DNA of 64,000 nt from Paenibacillus sp. NAIST15-1 (GTDB taxonomy: Bacteria; Bacillota; Bacilli; Paenibacillales; Paenibacillaceae), in contig NZ_BBYF01000004.1 of the NCBI RefSeq assembly GCF_001894745.1, forward strand, positions 186,001 to 250,000. The letters run 5' to 3'. This document shows, in pieces, positions 16,752 to 25,732 of this stretch; positions within the stretch are counted from its first letter, which is position 1, and every line of letters starts with the position of its first letter. Below the pieces are notes generated by a model. It worked only from the letters and a program-made list of their open reading frames with translations, searched no databases and had not been told where the DNA came from. The position numbers were made by a program, and so were the translations under genes.

Positions 16752-17492
16752 ATGAAAAAAACACGTAATAAAGGCTTTCTATTTGATCTTATTGTTGTAG
16801 CCTCCCTAGCATTGATTCTCATCATTATTTTCCTACTGGGAACAGGTAAAGAAAGAGAGACTCGCAGCCTGATTTCGAAGCTGGAAAATATAAGGCCAGA
16901 AACGACGATTGATTTGTCACAGAACGGTTATCAAATTATTGAAGGAAAAATGACAGCTGCGGCTCCAACAGGAGATTCCGATTACGTTCAGCCTGAATTT
17001 GCGCTGCTGCAAAGAGAAACTTACGTCCCCAACAAAAGGAGAAACAGAAACTATCCTAGTAATCCCGATGAGATTAACTACTGGCTCGCAAAAGATGCAG
17101 CCGTAGCTGGTTACCCGATTCGTTCTAATGAATGGTTGCTGCTGACTGGACATCTTATATTAAGACCAGCGATGGTGCATGGAGCGGAGATTCAAGATGA
17201 AATATACCTGATATGCAATGACGGAGTCTTTTCAAAAGAAAATAGATGTGCCTATCGAGGCATTCGGCCCGGCAGAAGCTCAATTATTGCCGTCCACGTG
17301 CAAGAGGGACAGCTCGTCCCGCTCAAGGAGAACAAAACCATTCTCGTCTCTACCGATCAAGCTACCCTGCTAGCACAGCTAGAGGAGGATGCTAATCAAA
17401 CTCTTTCGTGGTATGTGGGGGCAGGTGTTTTCGCAATAATTTTCCTCTACGCCATTGGCAAGCATATCCTTTCGTCAAATAAGGAGGATTAA
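16752..17492 (+). CDS. Membrane protein of unknown function, GIDE-like layout
   Basis: About 246 residues; not confidently recognised. It has an N-terminal transmembrane helix (about 11-30), an extracytoplasmic or cytoplasmic middle domain, and a second helix near the C-terminus (about 219-237). The middle starts with YQIIEGKMTAAAPT and ends with LVPLKENKTILVSTDQATLL before the second helix. This resembles GIDE/MUL1-type domains, where an 'x-G-x-V-x-A' entry, a conserved pair of strands and a late '(I/F)xLSxxSxxxLL' segment precede a membrane helix. That is a pattern-level suggestion only. The ATG at 16752 has AGAGGAGAAACC upstream. It is divergent from the TorD-like gene and precedes an AraC gene. 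No cofactor or catalytic motif is evident. Confidence 0.7.
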   Translation: MKKTRNKGFLFDLIVVASLALILIIIFLLGTGKERETRSLISKLENIRPETTIDLSQNGYQIIEGKMTAAAPTGDSDYVQPEFALLQRETYVPNKRRNRNYPSNPDEINYWLAKDAAVAGYPIRSNEWLLLTGHLILRPAMVHGAEIQDEIYLICNDGVFSKENRCAYRGIRPGRSSIIAVHVQEGQLVPLKENKTILVSTDQATLLAQLEEDANQTLSWYVGAGVFAIIFLYAIGKHILSSNKED

Positions 17493-17594
17493 GAGAGATC
17501 AGGGCCATACTGCGAAGAATCAGAACTTCGCTACGCAGCTGCATTTCAACCAAGCATCATGTTAGACATACGTATGGTACACAAAGGAGTACAT

Positions 17595-18554
17595 ATGATG
17601 AATGCGAGTCCTATAGCATACAAAAAAGCAAATCATGCGCTCAATATATACGCCACCCAGATCGACTGCGGGCCTGTGCGCTATCGTGTCCATTACTGGG
17701 GCTTCATGCCCCAACATTACCATAACACGCTGCATCGACATTCTTTTTTTGAAATGTGCTACGTCATGGAAGGGAGCGGAGAATATATCGACGATGGCAA
17801 GCATTATCCGCTATCCTCAGGAACCGCCTTCTGTTCCCGACCTGGCATCTGGCATCAGATTCGCAGTGACGAGGGTCTTGCGCTATGTTACGTCGCCTTC
17901 GACATCATCGAATCAGATTCGGCAGATGCTTACGCTCGTGCCTATCAAGTACTGGCGCAAGATGCCGTCCCTGTTATTCCTTCAGCTGAGAAGTCAGCAA
18001 CAGCAGCGCTGTGGGGCGCCCTGCTGTACATGTTCGATAACGCGAATGGGCAGGGACAAGCCGCTTACCCGATTGCGGTGCTGCAATCGACAGTTGGGGC
18101 ACTGCTGTATTCGATGCTGCCGCTATTCGCGCCGCATTCCTACCAGCTCCCGGAAGTGTCCATAGGCGCCGCGAACATTTCTGTCGGCACGAATGATCTG
18201 TTCCGCAGAGCCTGTCTATACTTAGCGGATAACCTTAGTGAACCGCTGTCGCTTGAGATCGTGGCACAGCATTTGCACATTTCTCCCCGTCATCTATCCC
18301 GACTGTTCATGCAGCATGGCGGTCAGACGTTCGTCCATTATGTACAAGAACGGCGCATCCAATTGGCGAAGGAGCTTCTACTCGATACTGATGCAGCCAT
18401 TAAGCATATCGCTGCGCAGTGTGGCTTCGAGTCGGTGCATTATTTTACAAGAGTATTCACTCAGCTGCTCGGAGTATCTCCTGCACGTTACCGTCGCCGT
18501 GATCTCCATCGCGCTCATCCCGATACAGATCCGAGTCAACGTCCGAACGCATAA
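17595..18554 (+). CDS. AraC-family transcriptional regulator with cupin sensor
   Basis: About 319 residues. The N-terminal part is a cupin-like ligand domain with a His-rich stretch (HYHNTLHRHSFFEMCYVMEG, about 38-57) and PGIWHQIRSD. The C-terminal 100 residues hold the two AraC helix-turn-helix units: LSLEIVAQHLHISPRHLSRL and IKHIAAQCGFESVHYFTRVF, with the usual GVSPARYR ending. Cupin AraC proteins generally activate carbohydrate genes on binding a sugar. The ATG at 17595 follows GGAG at 5 bases; the next ATG at 17598 would be better spaced. It is directly upstream of, and on the same strand as, the GH38-like gene and likely controls it. Confidence 0.9.
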   Translation: MMNASPIAYKKANHALNIYATQIDCGPVRYRVHYWGFMPQHYHNTLHRHSFFEMCYVMEGSGEYIDDGKHYPLSSGTAFCSRPGIWHQIRSDEGLALCYVAFDIIESDSADAYARAYQVLAQDAVPVIPSAEKSATAALWGALLYMFDNANGQGQAAYPIAVLQSTVGALLYSMLPLFAPHSYQLPEVSIGAANISVGTNDLFRRACLYLADNLSEPLSLEIVAQHLHISPRHLSRLFMQHGGQTFVHYVQERRIQLAKELLLDTDAAIKHIAAQCGFESVHYFTRVFTQLLGVSPARYRRRDLHRAHPDTDPSQRPNA

Positions 18555-18760
18555 TGATGTCCGTATTTTACAAAAACAAAGCCAACCAGTCCAAATACAA
18601 CCTTCCCACCATTCCTTACAATGAGGGCATACAGGAGAGAAGACAGGGGTACACAATCTCAGCTCTTCGCTGCCATGTCACTAACCTTCTGAAGCCGGAA
18701 TGGAGCGGAAGGTTTCTTTCATTACTTGTTACCTAGCTGAAATGGAATTGGAGGCCTTAC

Positions 18761-21328
18761 ATGATGAACAACGAACAGCATATCGCGCGTGCGATAACCC
18801 CATCCCCGAAGCGGACTTGGACCATTTATGCGATACACCATTCCCATACGGACATCGGATATACGGAACGCCAGGAGAAGATCGAGCGTTATCACGTTGA
18901 ATTTATTCGACAGGCGCTGAACATCGTACAGCAAGCATCGAACGGAACGAAGCCGGAATGGAAGGGATTTCGTTGGACCTGCGAGACATTTTGGGCAGTA
19001 GAACGGTTCTTGGAGCAAGCTTCGGAGCAGGAGCGCGAGCAATTCGCCGAGGCTGTACGCAGTGGCAGCATCGAGCTGTCCGGTACGTACTTGAACATGA
19101 CCGAGCTGCCGGACTATTCCTTATTGCATAGCATTCATCGTAAAGCACAGACATACGCAGAGTCGATCGGGCAACATGTGGACTCAGCGATGACTGCTGA
19201 CATTAACGGCTATGGATGGGGGTATGCCCAGAGCCTCCTCGACAATGGCATCAAGCATTTATTCAGCTGCATCCACACCCACCACGGCATGTTCGCACTT
19301 GGCCGCAAGCAAACGCCCTTCTGGTGGCAGGCGCCGAATGGCGAGAGATTGCTCGTCTGGAACGGAGAGCACTACATGTTCGGCAACGAGCTTGGCTTAT
19401 GTCCCGGTGCACTCGGCAAGTATATGATCCAAGACGAATTCGATAACCAGTTAATCGATGCGCATCATGACGATATTGCACGCATCCGTATGCACCGTTA
19501 TGTAAACCGGCTTGAGGAAGAAGGGTACCCCTATGACTTTGCACCGGTCATGCTGTCTGGTTTAGGCACAGACAATGCTGCACCCAACGGCCGAATTATG
19601 GAATTCATTCGCGACTGGAATGCCCAATACGGCGATACAATTCGCATTGAGATGACGACGCTTCATGATTTCTTTGCTAGATTGAAGCAGGAAGATGTAG
19701 ACCAATTACCGGTCTATACAGGAGATTGGCCGGATTGGTGGTCTGACGGCGTCAGCTCAACTGCCATGCATACACAGCTGTTCCGTGACGCACAGCGCAC
19801 ACTGCGCAAGATGAAGCGCCTCGATCCTAAGGCTAGCATCGTGGACATCTCGAAGCTGAATCAAGTCGAGCAAGCACTTGTCATGTATGCGGAACATACA
19901 TGGGGCTACCACTCCTCCATCTATGAGCCATGGCACCCGAACGTACAGCTGCTCGAAGTACGCAAGCAGGCCTATGCAGCCGAAGCCAGCCGCCTCGCGC
20001 ACCAAGCGCTGGATCAGGTGCTGTTCGCGCAAGGTGCTGCACCTCTATATCCTGAGCGTCCATTCCGCTATCGCATTGTGAACACGGAGCTTGCACCCGC
20101 TGCCAAGCTTGTCACCCTATCCTTGGACGGATGGGAGCCTGCTCTATTCGAAGGTGGATTGGAAGTCGTACATGAAGGAACCGGGAATGTGCTTCCGCAC
20201 CAGTCCCCTCACCCACAGTCCGTTGTCGTTCAAGTCACGCTCGGTCCAGGTGAAGAGTGCTTCCTGAACCTTCGTAAGGCATCAGCTCGCCCTACAAATC
20301 TGACAACATCCAATACCCGCCTGATGGGAAGTGATCGAGTCTATGATATGGAGGACTTGCATGCAGAAGAGTCTGCACATGGTCCTATTCGTATTGCTCA
20401 GCATTCGATTGAATCACCCTATGTACGGATTGAATGGAAGGAAAACGAGGGCATTATCTCTTGGATCGATAAACAAACGGGATGCGAAATGCTGGCAGCC
20501 AATCGCGAGCACGGTGCATTCACACCCATTTACGAGGTCACTCCGGCTGCTGATTCAAGCGATCAGAGCCAAGTCTGGGCTGTTCGCAGCCGGATGGGAC
20601 GCAATCGCAAGGGTATAAACGTAGAGCGAAGCACCGGTCGCCTCGTCCGTGCACGTCCAATCGAGAATGGTCCGTTATATGCGACAATAGAGCTGACTTA
20701 CGTGATCGAAGGAATGAGCTATTACGCACTATTCCTGAAGGTACATGCTGCATCGAATCGGGTCGAGATATCTGTTCGGCTTCACAAAGACAGCGTATGG
20801 CTTCCCGAGAACGTATATGTCGCACTGCCGTTCACGACTGGCGAACATCACAAAGATACCTTGTATGTAGAGAAAGCAGGAGCCATCGTACGTCCATGGA
20901 TCGATCAGCTGCCAGGCACGTGCCTGGATTATACGTGCATTCAAGAAGGTCTGGCATGGTGCAATCATACGCATGCATCGCATCCTAATTCAGCTGATCC
21001 TAGCGATAAACCTCCAGTGACAGACTATACAGGTTCACAGTCCGAAGAGCTTACACTGCTTCTCGCTATGCCCGATACACCGCTGCTGCAACTGGGATCG
21101 CTTGAGCATGGCCGCAGACTTGTTCATACCCAGCAGTCGCTGGACGCTAAGCCGTCTACCTATGCTTGGTTAATGACGAACTATTGGGAAACGAATTTCA
21201 AAGCCACACTCGGAGGTTTCTACGAATTCTGTTATGCTGTGGAATTGCGTCATGATGTAAGCGCAGCGCAATTGTCCAATGAAATTTCTACGCTTGCCAC
21301 ATCGTTTACTGTCGCTCGCATGAGTTAA
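18761..21328 (+). CDS. Glycoside hydrolase family 38-like protein (alpha-mannosidase-like)
   Basis: A predicted cytoplasmic protein of 855 residues with a GH38-type N-terminal domain and long beta-sandwich C-terminal region. Seen: HHSHTDIGYTERQEKI (about 24-39), the counterpart of the GH38 metal site H-x-D; MTADINGYGWGYAQSLLD (about 145-162), where the nucleophile Asp of GH38 is expected; and LVWNGEHYMFGNELG. The usual DPFG nucleophile context is replaced by DINGYG, so it belongs to a divergent branch and substrate cannot be named. No signal peptide. The ATG at 18761 has GGAGG at 6 bases. It is preceded by an AraC regulator and followed by a strong hairpin. It is not close in sequence to the second GH38 enzyme of this window. 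Confidence 0.8.
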   Translation: MMNNEQHIARAITPSPKRTWTIYAIHHSHTDIGYTERQEKIERYHVEFIRQALNIVQQASNGTKPEWKGFRWTCETFWAVERFLEQASEQEREQFAEAVRSGSIELSGTYLNMTELPDYSLLHSIHRKAQTYAESIGQHVDSAMTADINGYGWGYAQSLLDNGIKHLFSCIHTHHGMFALGRKQTPFWWQAPNGERLLVWNGEHYMFGNELGLCPGALGKYMIQDEFDNQLIDAHHDDIARIRMHRYVNRLEEEGYPYDFAPVMLSGLGTDNAAPNGRIMEFIRDWNAQYGDTIRIEMTTLHDFFARLKQEDVDQLPVYTGDWPDWWSDGVSSTAMHTQLFRDAQRTLRKMKRLDPKASIVDISKLNQVEQALVMYAEHTWGYHSSIYEPWHPNVQLLEVRKQAYAAEASRLAHQALDQVLFAQGAAPLYPERPFRYRIVNTELAPAAKLVTLSLDGWEPALFEGGLEVVHEGTGNVLPHQSPHPQSVVVQVTLGPGEECFLNLRKASARPTNLTTSNTRLMGSDRVYDMEDLHAEESAHGPIRIAQHSIESPYVRIEWKENEGIISWIDKQTGCEMLAANREHGAFTPIYEVTPAADSSDQSQVWAVRSRMGRNRKGINVERSTGRLVRARPIENGPLYATIELTYVIEGMSYYALFLKVHAASNRVEISVRLHKDSVWLPENVYVALPFTTGEHHKDTLYVEKAGAIVRPWIDQLPGTCLDYTCIQEGLAWCNHTHASHPNSADPSDKPPVTDYTGSQSEELTLLLAMPDTPLLQLGSLEHGRRLVHTQQSLDAKPSTYAWLMTNYWETNFKATLGGFYEFCYAVELRHDVSAAQLSNEISTLATSFTVARMS

Positions 21329-21363
21329 GGCTGCCGCATCTTTCAAAGTGCAGTATCATCCGC

Positions 21364-21397
21364 CCCCTGATGTCCGCTCCCATCAAGGCATCAGGGG
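21364..21397 (+). terminator. Hairpin terminator after the GH38-like gene
   Basis: CCCCTGATG (21364-21372) pairs perfectly with CATCAGGGG (21389-21397), 36 bp after the stop. It is followed by ATTTACCCTT, a weak T-tract. It is between convergent genes and may act on both. Confidence 0.6.
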
Positions 21398-21542
21398 ATT
21401 TACCCTTCATTAGCCATCACACACAACCTTGTCTCCTTAACAAAAAAAGACCCAAACGGGCTCCTTTCTCTCCCATTCAGGCCTTCTTGGCATATTGTAA
21501 ACTTACTCGTGTACACGCTGATGCTGCAATTTAAATGCACAC

Positions 21543-21586
21543 TGTACGGGTACTATGAATGTACGAGTACGTTGTACGGGGGTACG
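21543..21586. repeat. Cluster of GTACG-type near-repeats downstream of alsD
   Basis: Within about 45 bases the sequence has GTACGGGTAC, GTACGAGTAC and GTACGGGGGTAC, each a near palindrome; a GTGTACAC palindrome lies just to the left (near 21510). The cluster is in the 317-base gap between the GH38-like stop and the convergent alsD stop. No gene is visible here. The repeats are seen directly; a role as a protein-binding array is only a guess. Confidence 0.45.
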
Positions 21587-21645
21587 ATTCGTTCGTTCAA
21601 CGTGCGGGTTCTACGTATGCTTTACCAGCATGATTGACTCCTGAA

Positions 21646-22446
21646 TTAACCTTCTGCCTTCGCAATTTCTGCATCGAGATCGCGGCTCGTCAGGTCAGCG
21701 TTCATGAACGCTTCGGTCTCAGGGAAATGCATATGCACCTCTGACGGCTTGCCTATCTGCACGATGCCTGATTTGAGCTGCAAATCCAGCACATGCCCGC
21801 CGCCTGTACGTGCATCATCAACGAAGTGATGGTGGTAGCCTGCTACAGCTATCCCTTGAGCAAATGCCGGCATGCGGAACGCTGCTACAGTTCCCTTTTT
21901 CTTCTCCAATGTGAATGTTGGCTGAGATTCGATTGCCTCCAAGAACGGGCGGAATGGCGGCTTCTGCTTCGCAACGGTACGTGTTACTACACGCTCGAAC
22001 TCCCCGTCAATACGAATCGCATAGAACAGGTTCAGGCTCGGGAGCAGGCTGTCTATCAGCTGCTCTAGATGGCTGCGGCTCATTGGCTGGTTCACACGGA
22101 ATGTCTTGACTGGCTGGAAGAACGTTACGGAAGCAAATGGAGTTCCGTCTTCCGGCTGCACGGGCGTTACACTGCTGTCGGAGCGCAGGCGATAATAGTC
22201 TCCATCGAAGGCGATTAATTCCCCATCCAATTCATTGAATGTGCCTATACCGAAGTCGCCATGCTGTCTCAGCTCAGCCATTGTCATGCTTCCCTCGAAT
22301 ACACCGTCGAGCAGGGCGCTCATGGTAGATGTCTGGAAAATGGTGCTTGGCTGCTCTGAGCGGTGTTCCGCTTCTCGTTCCGTTGTTGTATATGAGTCCG
22401 ATGGACGTAATGTTGTGTTGACTGGATGTTCCAATACGGCATTCAT
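21646..22446 (-). CDS. alsD: Alpha-acetolactate decarboxylase
   Basis: It decarboxylates alpha-acetolactate to acetoin, the overflow and pH-control route of Firmicutes. About 266 residues (usual length about 250, with a slightly long N-terminus). Family features: STMSALLDGVFEGSMTMAEL, GDFGIGTFNELDGELIAFDG, and the zinc site GYHHHFVDDARTGGGHVLD (the HHH and a later His are metal ligands, the nearby Arg is catalytic). The start at 22446 follows AAGGAGGAACAGATAAG. It is 55 bp downstream of alsS in the same operon. I found no LysR-type alsR gene next to it. Confidence 0.96.
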   Translation of the reverse strand: MNAVLEHPVNTTLRPSDSYTTTEREAEHRSEQPSTIFQTSTMSALLDGVFEGSMTMAELRQHGDFGIGTFNELDGELIAFDGDYYRLRSDSSVTPVQPEDGTPFASVTFFQPVKTFRVNQPMSRSHLEQLIDSLLPSLNLFYAIRIDGEFERVVTRTVAKQKPPFRPFLEAIESQPTFTLEKKKGTVAAFRMPAFAQGIAVAGYHHHFVDDARTGGGHVLDLQLKSGIVQIGKPSEVHMHFPETEAFMNADLTSRDLDAEIAKAEG

Positions 22447-22501
22447 CTTATCTGTTCCTCCTTGTTGCAAGCTGTACTTTCCCACGCTGCCAGATGCATT
22501 C

Positions 22502-24244
22502 TTAGTGGAATTGGTCTGGGAGCAGCGTATCTCCAAGCGCGATATTATCACTGTAATCGACCGGAATGTCAATAACGACAGGCCCTTCTGCTTCAAGCGC
22601 CTTCTTCAGTGTCGGCACCAGCTCGGCAGGATCCGTGACACGGTAGCCAGTGGCTCCGTAGCTCTCTGCGAACTGCACCATGTCTGGCTGGCCGAATTCG
22701 ACACCTGCAGTCCGGCCATATTTCATTTGCTGCTGGAACGCAACCATGTCGTACGTGCCGTCATTCCAGACGAGATGGACAATCGGCAGATTCAAGCGAA
22801 CGGCTGTTTCAAGCTCCATCGCAGAGAACAAGAAGCCCCCATCCCCTGATACGGATACCACCTTCTCATTCGGACGAACCAAGGCAGCAGCGATGGCCCA
22901 AGGCAAGGCGACGCCAAGTGTCTGCATGCCATTGCTGAACAGCAGGCGGCGCGGCTCATAAGAGCGGAAGTAACGCGCCATCCATATATAATGAGAGCCC
23001 ACGTCACACGTTACCGTAACGTTGTCATCGATGACGCTGCGCAGACCATGAATAATTTGCAAGGGATGAACCGTTCCCGGCTTCACCTTCTGCGGCGGCT
23101 CGCACGCCTCTACCAGCTTCGCAAGCAAGGAATCGCACAGCACCTTCGCTTCTGGCGTCCGCTGCAAGCCGGCCAAGTGCTTCGTCAATTCCTGCACGGT
23201 ACGATCGATGCTTCCGAGCAGCTCCATCTCAGGCTGGTAATCATGATCAATGTCGGCTTGGACATCATCGAGATGAATGATGTGGCGCTTGCCATCATGA
23301 TTCCAGAACTTCGGATCGTATTCCACGGGATCGTACCCGATGGTCAGCACAACATCCGATTGTTCAATCAGCTCATCCCCCGGCTGATTGCGGAACAATC
23401 CGATACGGCCGAAGAAGTGAGCCTCCAATTCGCGAGAGATGGCACCTGCCGCTTGGAAGGTCTCTACAACCGGAATGTTGGTATGTGCGACCAACTGCCG
23501 AATCGCATAGACTGCTTCCGGCGAGCTTGCCCGCATCCCAAGGAGAATGACCGGGATGCGGGCACTGCGCAATGCTTCAGCCGCCTCGGCTATTCCTTCG
23601 GAAGGAGCCGCTCCAAGCCGTGGCGAAGGCAATGGCCCAATCGCCGATACCTGTACCGGACTAGTAATTACATCCTGCGGCAGGCTGACGAAGGCTGCAC
23701 CCTGACGCGGCGAGGTCGCTGCACGGAAGGCATTCGTCAGCACCTCCGGCAGGTTGTCTGGATGCTGCACTTCTGCGCTGTACTTCGTAACCGGCTGGAA
23801 CAGTGCTGCATTGTCCATGGATTGGTGTGTCCGCTTCAAGCGATCTGCACGAGATACAGCGCCACCTAAGGCAACCACTGGATCTCCTTCCGCCGTTGCA
23901 GTAACAAGACCTGTTGCCAAGTTGGATGCCCCTGGTCCAGATGTCACCAGGCACACCCCTGGTTTGCCTGTTAATCGCCCTACCGCGGCAGCCATGAACG
24001 CTGCGTTCTGTTCATGCCGACACACAATTAAAGAAGGGCCACGATCAACAAGTGCGTCAAAAACGCTGTCAACCTTAGCCCCTGGAATTCCAAATATATG
24101 AGTGACGCCTTGACGATTCAGGCAGTCTACGACAATGTCTGCTCCACGCATAGTGGATGATTGTGAATGGGTAACGGAATCGACACGATGGTTTTCAACG
24201 CGTTCGCTTGTTTGATGGTTCGTGCGAGTCTTCGTAGTGTTCAT
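22502..24244 (-). CDS. alsS: Catabolic acetolactate synthase
   Basis: A thiamine-diphosphate enzyme that condenses two pyruvates to alpha-acetolactate. About 580 residues. It has the N-terminal pyrimidine-binding domain with the catalytic Glu in [11 protein letters not shown], the central domain, and the C-terminal pyrophosphate-binding motif [19 protein letters not shown] followed by the conserved NDGTYDMV. The closeness to AlsS/BudB (FAD-independent catabolic form), rather than IlvB, is supported by its pairing with alsD. The first 30 residues are poorly conserved. Start at 24244 is used; an ATG at 24253, also preceded by a GAGG site, cannot be excluded. Confidence 0.95.
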   Translation of the reverse strand: MNTTKTRTNHQTSERVENHRVDSVTHSQSSTMRGADIVVDCLNRQGVTHIFGIPGAKVDSVFDALVDRGPSLIVCRHEQNAAFMAAAVGRLTGKPGVCLVTSGPGASNLATGLVTATAEGDPVVALGGAVSRADRLKRTHQSMDNAALFQPVTKYSAEVQHPDNLPEVLTNAFRAATSPRQGAAFVSLPQDVITSPVQVSAIGPLPSPRLGAAPSEGIAEAAEALRSARIPVILLGMRASSPEAVYAIRQLVAHTNIPVVETFQAAGAISRELEAHFFGRIGLFRNQPGDELIEQSDVVLTIGYDPVEYDPKFWNHDGKRHIIHLDDVQADIDHDYQPEMELLGSIDRTVQELTKHLAGLQRTPEAKVLCDSLLAKLVEACEPPQKVKPGTVHPLQIIHGLRSVIDDNVTVTCDVGSHYIWMARYFRSYEPRRLLFSNGMQTLGVALPWAIAAALVRPNEKVVSVSGDGGFLFSAMELETAVRLNLPIVHLVWNDGTYDMVAFQQQMKYGRTAGVEFGQPDMVQFAESYGATGYRVTDPAELVPTLKKALEAEGPVVIDIPVDYSDNIALGDTLLPDQFH

Positions 24245-24296
24245 GACGGTCATTCCTTTCCTCATGGCGATAATTGGCATAATACTAGTACAGTAT

Positions 24297-24351
24297 AAAA
24301 CACATGTTGTGAAAACACATGAAAATAATCAGTCTGTATTATATATAATAC
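24297..24351. promoter_or_regulatory. alsS/peptidase intergenic control elements
   Basis: The divergent region between alsS and the M24 peptidase holds a 10-bp direct repeat AAAACACATG (24297-24306 and 24312-24321), which together also contain CATGT...ACATG. It also holds a perfect 16-bp palindrome GTATTATATATAATAC (24336-24351). Either is a candidate regulator site (AlsR-type sites carry TAAT/ATTA half sites). Repeats are seen; their role is inferred. Confidence 0.4.
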
Positions 24352-24469
24352 TCCTTTTTTGTATTTTGTCTATTCGCATTTTTTAATCGGTCATGGTACA
24401 TTCGAGAATAGATGCCTGGCTAATGATCCTAGACTACCTTATACTACCGAACGAAAGGATAGATTTTCG

Positions 24470-25561
24470 ATGAATGATAAATGGAACAAGCTCCATTCCG
24501 CCATGGAGCAAAGCGGCATTGACGTGATGCTCATTACCGATCCCAAACATGTCTATTATTTGACTGGCTTTGCTTGTGATCCGCATGAGCGCTTCCTTGG
24601 AATCGTAGTCCCTCAACAGGGCGAACCAACACTGATTGTACCTGTACTGGACGGGGACAAAGCAGCCGCTGTATCTGTGGTGCAACAGATTGCTACCCAT
24701 ACAGATACAGACAACCCTTATGACATCCTGAAGCAGCATCTGCCACAGCAGGCAGCTCGCTTCGCGATCGAGAAGGGACATATGTCCGTACAGCGCTATG
24801 AAGCATTAACGAGTGCAACAGCAGCGAAAAGCTTCGTAGATGCAGGCCCAATCCTGCAGGCGATGCGTGTCATCAAGTCGGAAGAAGAAGTCGTTCGCAT
24901 GAAAGAAGCAGTTCGACTTGTCGAAGCTGTTCTGCTGGAAGGCGTAAGCCGAGTTAAAGTGGGCATGAGTGAAATCGAAATGGTGGCAGAGCTTGAATAT
25001 TTGATGAAGAAGCTTGGTTCAGACGGCCCATCCTTCAGCACGATGGTGCTGGCTGGAGAGAATGCAGCACTCCCGCACGGCGTACCAGGTTCCCGCAAAA
25101 TAAAGGAAGGCGAGCTTCTCTTGTTCGATATGGGCGTATACGCGAACGGGTATGCCTCTGACATTACGCGCACATTCGCCGTAGGTGAAGTGAATGATAC
25201 TTGCAAGGAAATTTACAATACGGTGCTCGCCGCGAACATGGCAGCCATTGAAGCTGTGAAGCCAGGTGTTACGTTCGGCAGCCTTGATCGCACAGCACGC
25301 AAGGTCATTGCGGACAAAGGCTACGGCGATTATTTCACCCATCGTCTCGGTCATGGCCTCGGCATCGATGTCCATGAGTACCCATCTGTACATGAGCGCA
25401 ACGAGGATGTGCTTGAGCCGGGCATGCTGTTCACGATTGAACCGGGCATCTATGTGCCGAAGGTGGCTGGCGTGCGCATCGAGGATGATGTCATCGTAAC
25501 CGCAGACGGTGTTGAGGTATTGACTTCTTATCCAAAGGAACTTACGATCATCGGCGGGTAA
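24470..25561 (+). CDS. M24 family Xaa-Pro aminopeptidase/dipeptidase
   Basis: A cytoplasmic metallopeptidase of about 363 residues cleaving X-Pro bonds. An N-terminal creatinase-like domain (residues 1-130) is followed by the pita-bread catalytic domain. The five metal ligands are in place: Asp in LLFDMGVY, Asp in YASDITRTF, His in HRLGHGLGIDVHEYP, Glu in FTIEPGIY and Glu in VRIEDDV. The ATG at 24470 is 10 bases after GAAAGGA; an in-frame extension of 37 codons has no signal. PepQ versus YqhT/YkvY-type cannot be resolved. Divergent from alsS, followed by a strong bidirectional terminator. Confidence 0.9.
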   Translation: MNDKWNKLHSAMEQSGIDVMLITDPKHVYYLTGFACDPHERFLGIVVPQQGEPTLIVPVLDGDKAAAVSVVQQIATHTDTDNPYDILKQHLPQQAARFAIEKGHMSVQRYEALTSATAAKSFVDAGPILQAMRVIKSEEEVVRMKEAVRLVEAVLLEGVSRVKVGMSEIEMVAELEYLMKKLGSDGPSFSTMVLAGENAALPHGVPGSRKIKEGELLLFDMGVYANGYASDITRTFAVGEVNDTCKEIYNTVLAANMAAIEAVKPGVTFGSLDRTARKVIADKGYGDYFTHRLGHGLGIDVHEYPSVHERNEDVLEPGMLFTIEPGIYVPKVAGVRIEDDVIVTADGVEVLTSYPKELTIIGG

Positions 25562-25634
25562 GGCATTTCCTTCTAAAAGAATCCATACGTAACTTGGAGA
25601 AGCATTGTATGTACCGTACAAACCTCCAAAAACA

Positions 25635-25678
25635 AACACCCACCCTCCTGCTTATCTTAAGCATGGAGGGTGGGTGTT
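25635..25678. terminator. Bidirectional terminator
   Basis: AACACCCACCCTCC pairs with GGAGGGTGGGTGTT (14-bp perfect arms) around a TGCTT/AAGCA inner stem. It lies between the convergent peptidase and winged-helix regulator genes. The minus-strand reading is followed by TGTTTTTGG and the plus-strand one by CTTCT, so it should serve both. Confidence 0.85.
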
Positions 25679-25732
25679 CTTCTGCATATTCGATTAACTC
25701 AACTTAGATCCAAATTGGAACAAAAGCTTTCG

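Noticed and set aside
17512..17531. Terminator after the GIDE-like gene
   Set aside because: GCGAAG/CTTCGC is only 6 bp and has no T-run.
21500..21600. CRISPR array
   Set aside because: The repeats are only 10-12 bp, irregularly spaced and too few for a CRISPR array.
22991..23869. A 292-codon plus-strand frame
   Set aside because: Antisense to alsS and without a credible start signal.
24297..24321. Rex or CcpA (cre) site upstream of alsS
   Set aside because: TTGTGAAAACACATG does not have the palindromic second half of Rex, nor the cre core.
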